Source: Gymnorhina tibicen
Taxonomy: Eukaryota > Chordata > Aves > Passeriformes > Artamidae
Assembly (NCBI GenBank): GCA_013399875.1
Contig: VXAZ01009309.1
Coordinates: forward strand, 3,063,774-3,127,773
Length of the DNA: 64,000 nucleotides
Direction of reading: 5' to 3'
Position numbers and translations under genes: made by a program. The notes beneath the pieces are model-generated. The model saw only the letters and a list, made by a program, of their open reading frames with translations, was not told where the DNA came from and searched no databases. Of this stretch, positions 1 through 64,000 are shown in pieces. Each line of letters begins with the position of its first letter. Positions within the stretch are counted from its first letter, which is position 1.

Positions 1-953
1 AGAGGTGTTGCACCTGGAGAGCACCAGTGACAACACGGGGAGTCACCCTGTGGGGTAAAACCCCGGCTCCTACGAACACAACCCCACGTCACATCCCATC
101 TCTGCAGCTGCAACGCTTTCGCCCTGTCCCAGCCAGCCCAGATCTGCATCCTGACTACCAGAGCTCCAAAGGCAACGCTGGGACTTCCATCCCAGTTTTC
201 CAGAAATCCATCGGCCGGGTGACAGCAGAATCCTCCCCGCTTTGGGAATGTGCAGATTGGAAGGTTTTGCCTTGCAAATGTGCGACATTTTTCACAAGAG
301 GAGCCTCTCAGAGCATTTCAGACTGAAACACTTCACCATTCTTCCCCATACAATGTCTGTCGGGTGCTTCACACGATTCCGGGCGCAGCCTGCAACCCAT
401 CACAGATATCCCAAATCCCATCTGTTAGGAGGGATGACTAAACTCCCCTGCCTCCTCTGCTGCTTTGTGCCATCTTGCCTTATCTCATCATCAATTTCAG
501 GCATCAGAGGAGCCTTTGAGATAAACTCTGTCTCCCGGTGTAAATCAGCAGAGCTCCACTGGCTCCACCAGAGCCATAGAAATTAGTGTAAGGGTGTAAA
601 GGTACAGCTCCCAAATCCAATAAATCTCCTTGGTCCTGATTTGGAAGCTCTGCTCTGATGCAGAAGACCTTGGAAAGCCATAAACACAAAGCAACCCTGC
701 TGCAGCTCCTCGCCATGGGGTGAGATTCCTGATAGCCTGCAAAAAGCACTAATTCCAGTATTTCTGGGGAATATGGTACAGCGGGGTCTTTCCCTCATTG
801 CACCCTAAAGAAAGGGGCTGAGGTCGTGGATCACCACAGGAGCAATTCCGTGGCTGGGAAACTCTTCAGATTTTCACAGATATCTCTGGAAAACATCTTT
901 TCATGCAGAAATCTCTGCTGGGTGAGGTAAGGAAAGACTAAAGGGGTACTTAC
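1..953. other. Intron after W46, partial
   Basis: This is intron sequence reaching the window edge. I see no collagen-like exon and no recognisable repeat in it. Confidence 0.7.
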
Positions 954-57562
<56,609 letters not shown>

Positions 57563-60500
57563 CTGCAGGGAGGGGAGCACAGAGGGTCAGGGATGGGTGG
57601 TGCTCGTGGAGACGCCAGCCCGAGGCTGCGATCAAAGCCGGGAACGCGAAGGAATCGGAAGCAGAACGCGTGGCGGGGTCGCCTCCCCGACACGGGCACG
57701 TCCCCCTGAGATGAGCCGGGGGAAAAACCGCCGTGCCCCGGGGTTTGGCTGCTCCACGAGGTGGGAACCCGCCGTGCTTCATCCCCCAGCCCCAAATCCA
57801 CCTCCCGAAAAGACAAATCACCCGGAACAACAGCAGCACAACAGCGCTGACAGCCCCGGGCAAGGCGGGCGCAGGAAAACTAAGAGAGAAGAGCTCTGTA
57901 CCCCCCCAAATCAGCAGCATCCTGGGGACCATAAAACAACTCCTTTCCACCCGGTCCTGTGCAGCTTTGCAGCTCTGCAGGGTCACCCTGCCCAGTCCTA
58001 AAAGCTCCTTATTGGCCTCAAAACTTCTCTGCTTCTCCTCCCAAAAGGCATCGCCCCCCCCGTTTTACATTTTGCCTCACCTCCGTGTTCCACCCGCAAC
58101 AGACACAGAGAGAGAGAGAGAGATTAGAAACGCATCTGATAAACCCAAAAAAGAGCCAAAGGGAGGCTTTTTTTCACTAAAAACCAGGTGCAGAGGAAGC
58201 TCATTAGGCACCAGGGCTGGTTAATGGAGCAGCTGCTGCCTGAAGCCCGGCACAGCCACAGCCCCGAAGGTCAGAGCAGAAATTGCTCTTGAGTTTCCTG
58301 AAGAGCCACCACGCTGCTCGGCCACGATGCCAAAATCCAGTTCATTCAGCAGACAGTTACATAAGACTTCACTACTTGGATGCTTGGAGCTGATACTTTA
58401 ATTAGGGGAGGGGAAAAAAAAATCTTATTTAATAATAGACAAACATGGCTAAAGCATCAGGGGGAAAAGCAGGAGTGTTACAGCAGAGCTGGGAGGATGA
58501 TTTGGGCAGTAATAAGAACCAGAAGCTCCAGAGGGAGCCCGGCCAGACTGGCAAACAGCCCCGTGGAAAAGGATATTTTTGAAATTATGGGCCAAATCTG
58601 CCTTGGTGTCGCCGGATCACGGACGCGTCCCACTGACTTCCCCCCCCCTCCCAAAAATGGTGCTGTTCACATTTTGGGCACGGATCCACCGGGGAAGGAG
58701 GTTGCCAGGAGCCCTGGCCACATCAGCACCGAGGGGAAGGAGCAGCTCAGAGCCGCCTGGGGTTCCCTTCTCCATCCCCAGGTTGTCACCCCCCTCCCCG
58801 CAGCAGCTCGGGGAACATCTGGGCACCCCTCGGACCCACCCGAGTTACCCCTGAGCGAGCGCTCGCCGGAGCTCGTTAGTCACTGTTTCCAGTGAATAAC
58901 CTTTACAGAGTTAGCAGAAATGTCTGCAAAGTGGGTTTCAACTTCCCGTTTTTAAAAGGAGAAACATCTTTCCTCCCCTTTCCCGTTCCTTGTTGTTTTG
59001 TTTTTTTTTTTTTTTTAAACGAATCCAGCCCCGCCATTCCCATTCCACCTTTTTCTCTCGCAGTGTAACCACCAAAGCTGGGCGCGGAGTATTGGGAAAG
59101 CAGAAAATTCCGAGTTTTTTGCCTCATGGAGCATTTCCCTTTTCCAAGCAGCTCTGGCCACCGCCTGCCAGTGGGACCCAGGGGGGAACTGGGTTGTGGT
59201 GTGGCCTCCAGGACATCCCCCAGCCCTGAGCAGGGGTTGCTGGGGGTGCTGCGGGGTTACTCAGGCCATATTTTATATTACCATCCCTTCGGAGCTCCAG
59301 ACCAGCCTGTTCCTTTGGAATTCCCTCCAGCAGGGAATGCCCAACCCGGCCAAGGAAATTTGTGGCTGGTGTGAAGACCCTTCCAGCTGCTATTTGGGCA
59401 TACAGGACTTCGGGCACCCCTCCCTGACACCCCAGCTGAGCCATCTGTGCCCTCCTCTCACTCAGGTGCTTAAAGCTTCCCTGGTTTTCCACGGGAAGAT
59501 GGGAAGTGCCCGGCATCGTTGGGATAAGCTGAAGTAAACCAGCCCCAAAGCAGAGCTGGTACTTGTCTCCAAGAGGCAGGGGAGGCTGAAAAAGCTTTTT
59601 CTCCCTGATAAGGTGGGATTTACACCTCAGGGAGAGCTGATAGGCTGCATCCCGTCGGCGAGCAGGGCTGCAACTGGGTTTCCTCAAGGAGCAGATAAAG
59701 CAAGGAAAGGCATCTTGGCTGAACACGGTGCCAAAGGTTAAGCAGAAGAGAATTCGCTAGAGCTGGGTTTGTTTTTAGTCTCAGCTGATGGCAGCTCCTG
59801 AGCTGTGCATGGGGAGAAATCCTTGATCCCACCTCGCTCCCCGCTGTAGGAGCCTGAGCATCCTCAGCCTCGGAGAATGGGGAAAAAAAACCACCTGCAA
59901 GTCCCTGGAGCCACGGCAGAAAGCTCAGCCTCAGCACACCACAGGACAGCATGGGGCCCTCAGTTCCTGCTGAGTGAGAGGGGGAGGCCGGACAGGGGAC
60001 GCTTCCTGCTCATTCTGGGTCAGGAACCTGGGAAAAGCAGTGCGTAACTGAAGAAATTCGGGAGCGCCAGGGAAAAGCATCAGACGGCTCCGTCAGAGCT
60101 CACCACGCTCCACCAGCAGCCCTCCACAGGCTGCTATTTCCCCTTTTCCTTTTCAAACCCGCTCGGCCACCCTGCCCAAAGTTCTTCCTTCTCTTGTTCT
60201 CCAGCCTTGCGAAACCCAGGAGGAATTTGGGAGGGATGAGAGCCCCAGGGAGCACCCAGCGCAGGGCAGGGGGCTGAGCAGCTCAGGGGAGGGGGAAGGA
60301 GGAGAGCTCATACCATTCATCTTTGTTTCACTCCCAGCAAGTGCCCAGCACCGGGGGGATACCCCGTGCTAGCACTCGTAAAAAGCAGACAGGAGTAAAA
60401 ACCTTGTTAGCAAGATTCCCGGTCAATTGACCTCATCCCTCGGCGCCGAACAATAAAATGGGCTAATTTAGCCCGCAATAAAAGCCCCACTATCTGCACC

Positions 60501-63500
60501 TCACAAAAGCTGCACAAAGCTCTGCTGTCAAGAGCCCCATTTCTGTGATTTAAAAAGCCGAACTTTAAATAGAGCGAGCCGCGCTGGGAGGTTCGGGAGC
60601 CTTTTGTGTGCTCTCGAGTGTGCTGCCGCTAATAAATCGTGCCCGGGGATCCGGGGCTCCTGGCTGACAAAGGGGAGCCAGCCCTGCTCCCGTTCTTCCC
60701 TCAAGCACCCGTTTGTTCCTCTGTTTTGGTCACGAACCGCCCAAAAATCCCCTTCCCAGCGGGGTTTTGGCAGCGCTGGCCGAGATCCCGTTAATCCGCG
60801 CGCGCAGCTCCGCGCGGGACGGGGTTTGCCGAGGGAGACGACTTCAAAACGCACCAAGGAAGTGGTTTAAAGACCTGGCCTGCCAAATCGAAGACTTATT
60901 TTCAAGTAATGGGGTATTTCAGTCAGGGGGCAAGACAGAAACGCTCTGGTGTTGCTTTGTAGAAGTCACCAGCAGCGTCCTCCAGCTCCCCGCACAAAAG
61001 AGGGTAAAGCTCTTTTTTTTTGGCCTGGGAATGAGATGGGCACAAGACTCAAGAAAGTTCTCCGGTGACTGGAGTACTTGGTAGCATCCAGAGGCTGAGC
61101 TCGGTTGTGGTTTTTTTCTGGTTTAACCAAAAAAAAACTGAAGTGGAGAATAAAAGAGTCGATTTTTTTTTTTTTTTCCTGCAAATAACCACGATTTCAT
61201 CCATCAGGAGAGGCGGCGCTTAAAAAAGGGGGGGATAAATCACACCTCGGCCTTCATTTCTAAAGGTTCTGGTGAAGAGGAAGAGGCAGGACAGCACATT
61301 TGTGGAAAGGACTGCGAATTGTGAGGGTTCTGTTTGCTCCACCAGCCAGATGGAAGTGCTAACTGTCAGGACCACTAAGGATCTGCCTGACGTTCATGGT
61401 AAAGCCATTTATGCCTGATGACTCATTTGCTTTATGGATTAAGTTCCATCAAAGCCAGCTCCACTCAACTCCCCAGCCAGCTCCCAGACAAGGCTGGATG
61501 GAAAAGCTCTTTCTGGAGCATTTTTTAACACTTATTCTATATGCGTGCAAAAAAATGTCGCGTCGCTTCCAATGACATCAACCTCAGGAACTCGGAGGAA
61601 TCGTTGTGGTTCAAGGAAAAAAAATAAAAAAAAAAACAAACCAGCTGGAGAGGAGGATCAGAGTGACTTCATCTGGCACTGGAAGCAGCTCCCTAAATCC
61701 TGGGATTCTTCAGGGCTCCCGCTGCAGTGCACGGATCACTCACCGGGCTTTTGGGTTAGGGCATCACCCCAAAAGTTTGGGATTCAGCGTCCCTAAGGGT
61801 AAATCCTGCTGGACGTGCTTTAGGAAACTCCTGCATTTAAACTGGAGAAATACGGGCCCGGGGTGAATAAAATCTTCACAGTTACTGGGAATAAGGAGAT
61901 TTATCCTGACGAACTCCCCGGCTCCACAACCCCCAACCCAGTCAGAGGACGAGGAGTGGCAGGGGTTCAGTGCAGCTCCAGGATGAAGTGGAAGCTCGGA
62001 AATCCCACGCCCCAGCGAGCCTCCAAAACCCCTAATCCCTGTCTTGGAGCCAGCCTGCCAGCCCTCAGATGTTCCACTTGATAAATCCTGTCACCAGCAC
62101 TTCCCATGGATTCTCGCCGCTGCGGACACAGCCCGGCTCCAGCCTGGAGTGAACGTGGTGTTGGAGACACCCAGCAATCACCACGGCCCCGGTTCTGCCA
62201 GCGTGGAAACCCCAAAAATCAGAGGTGCTGGAAGTGCTCAGAGCATGCCAGAGTCCCTCCTTTAAACACAGCAGCTCCAGAAAAGCAGCAAAACTGCAGC
62301 AACGGCCCCAAAACAAAGCCTCACCACCCCCCCAGTCCCCGTCCCCGTGTCCTGAGCCCTCTCCTGGTCAGCCACACACGGGAGTGACCCTAAAGGGCCT
62401 CCTTTGGGCTCCCACAGCTTCTGCACCACAAAATGAGAAGGAAATTGTTGAAAGTCTGGCTAAATAATGATAAATTAAAAAAAAAAAAAGGCCTGACTCG
62501 CACACAGCCGTGACTCAGCTACAAATTCCTGGTGGTTTGGCTCAACCCAGCCGGATGTTTGTGTCCCCATCCTGCTCGGATGGGGCTGCTTTGCTGTTCC
62601 CCCTCTGGCTCCTGCTGCTTTGGGCACTCAGAGAGGAGCCTCTGCCCAGCCCTCTTTGGAAAAAACAGGTTTAATTAAGCAGAGCAGGGAGAGAAGTGTC
62701 ACCAGAACTGAACATGGCTCCAAACCCTCTCAAGGGCTGGTAAATTTTCTCTTTCTCAGGGCACCTCCGTGTGGGGACCCCAAGAAACCCCTCAGCCGCG
62801 GAGCACCCCTGACACTGACCTCGCAGAACACAGACACAGCAATTGTCTGGGCAGCCCCCGAGCCTCTTTCCCCGACCACAGCAGCAAGAGGAAAATCAGC
62901 CCTCTGGCTCGATGGTAATTAACCTCTCCGGTGATTTCTCAACCTTCCTATTTTACAGTCCCAGGGAGGAACCCAATTTCCCACCGTGTGAGGATCCATG
63001 AACTCGCCGTCAGTCCTGGCTGCTGGATTTGAAGGAACAGGGCAGGGAAGTGTGGTCCCCTCCTTGTCCCCTTCCCTGAACCCTGGGACTTCTCCCTGCT
63101 GTCCCCAACACCCAGCCCTGCCCCTGCACAAGACCAAACCCTATTTCTTCCACTCATAACCGCTGGATCTTTGGATCAGCAGCCTCATGGCTGTTGCTCA
63201 AAATGAAATTCAGACCCATGCCTTAAAATTAAGAGGCTTTTTGGAGCTAAGGGCTGCTTGCAGAGCCCACAGGATGCTGTAGGTCGGTCTGTGTGCTATC
63301 CCAAATCCAACTGTGGAGCAGTTCAGCAAGGACTCCTGACTGGAAGGGAAGGACAAGCCATTCCCTCAGAGGAGAACAAAAGCCAGATGGCTTTGCTAAT
63401 TCTGGAAAGCTCTCCTGAAGGAGCTGTCGCCGTGCCAGCACCCAAAAACCAGTCAAGGACTCCGTGGCAGGGCAGGAGGTGCCAACACAAGGTTCATTTC

Positions 63501-64000
63501 CAGGTGGGTATTTCCCACCCCAATCCCAGATCACCCCCAGAGCCAACAACCCCTGCCCTAAAGCAAACACTCCCCGGCAGGCACGGCCCCAAGCACCCCC
63601 TGAGCAGCTGTGGAGGCAGAGGTTGTGCCAAAGTCCTTTTCTGTGAACTCGGAGCTCATTCCCAAAGACAACACACCCAGGATTCACCCCAGTATGGATT
63701 ATTTACGTGGCAGTGCTCTCCAGGCCCCAGCCACCTTCCAGCTTCCCACCCTCAAAGATTTTCTTGCCTTTCCGAGTTTGTCAAACTGGGCTGGCTCCTT
63801 CCTGCCGCTTTCCCTGGAATCCTCACCAAATCCTGACAGCCCCAAATCCCTCTGCTGTCTGCAATCTCCTGTAACAGCTCCGAATTCCCCTTTTTCCTCA
63901 GCCCTCTGCACCCTGCTCCACTCAGTGTCCCCTCCCGCCCCTCAGCTTCTCGTGGGGGGGGGGGCCCAGAGATGCCCTGGAGAGAACAGAAAAGCCTGAG
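57563..64000. other. Intron upstream of W1, partial
   Basis: More than 6.4 kb without a coding signal; the preceding TSPN exon (expected to end EEVFE) is absent. It has an (AG)n run at about 58106-58123 and A/T runs at about 58999-59018 and 61164-61180. A CpG-rich block lies at about 60420-60860 and an AP-1-containing block at about 61360-61450. Confidence 0.6.
58106..58123. repeat. Short (AG)n microsatellite
   Basis: About eight AG dinucleotides in the intron upstream of W1. Confidence 0.85.

Overview
The window is vertebrate nuclear DNA, most likely from a bird. It holds the middle of one gene, COL5A1 (pro-alpha1 chain of type V collagen), transcribed on the minus strand. The avian call rests on seven CR1-type LINE remnants, the short GC-rich introns and the close match of the encoded chain to vertebrate alpha1(V). 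The species cannot be named from the sequence.

I find 46 coding exons, called W1 to W46 in transcript order, between 57562 and 954. Together they encode 1121 codons. Every exon starts and ends in phase 0, is bounded by AG/GT, and joins its neighbour without loss of the Gly-X-Y register. If human numbering holds, they would be about exons 5 to 50. W1 carries the end of the TSPN/laminin-G domain and the BMP-1 processing site. W2 to W4 encode the tyrosine-rich acidic variable region. W5 to W8 encode the short COL2 helix with its AIIEP interruption. W9 and the first codons of W10 encode NC2. W10 to W46 encode 260 uninterrupted Gly-X-Y triplets of the main helix, including the heparin-binding basic cluster in W29 and W30. 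The signal peptide and most of TSPN lie beyond position 64000. The helix C-terminus and the C-propeptide lie below position 1.

The rest is intron. It contains CR1 fragments, a 40-bp, a 34-bp and a 31-bp minisatellite, several short tandem repeats, and a polypurine microsatellite. Several AT-rich or CpG-rich stretches look like candidate conserved regulatory elements, although conservation cannot be tested here. Introns range from 83 bp to over 6 kb. In the 300 to 900 bp introns not listed separately (1062-1394, 3014-3574, 5000-5620, 9609-10127, 10182-10822, 10868-11737, 11792-12095, 17608-18119, 18228-18734, 18789-19478, 25606-26178, 32485-33076, 36113-36710) I see nothing recognisable beyond any repeat listed.

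There are four assembly gaps: single Ns at 16891, 45700 and 55209, and a run of 31 Ns at 35756-35786. Each single N is flanked by near-duplicate sequence, which suggests unmerged contig ends. No RNA gene, second protein-coding gene, CRISPR array or novel system could be supported.
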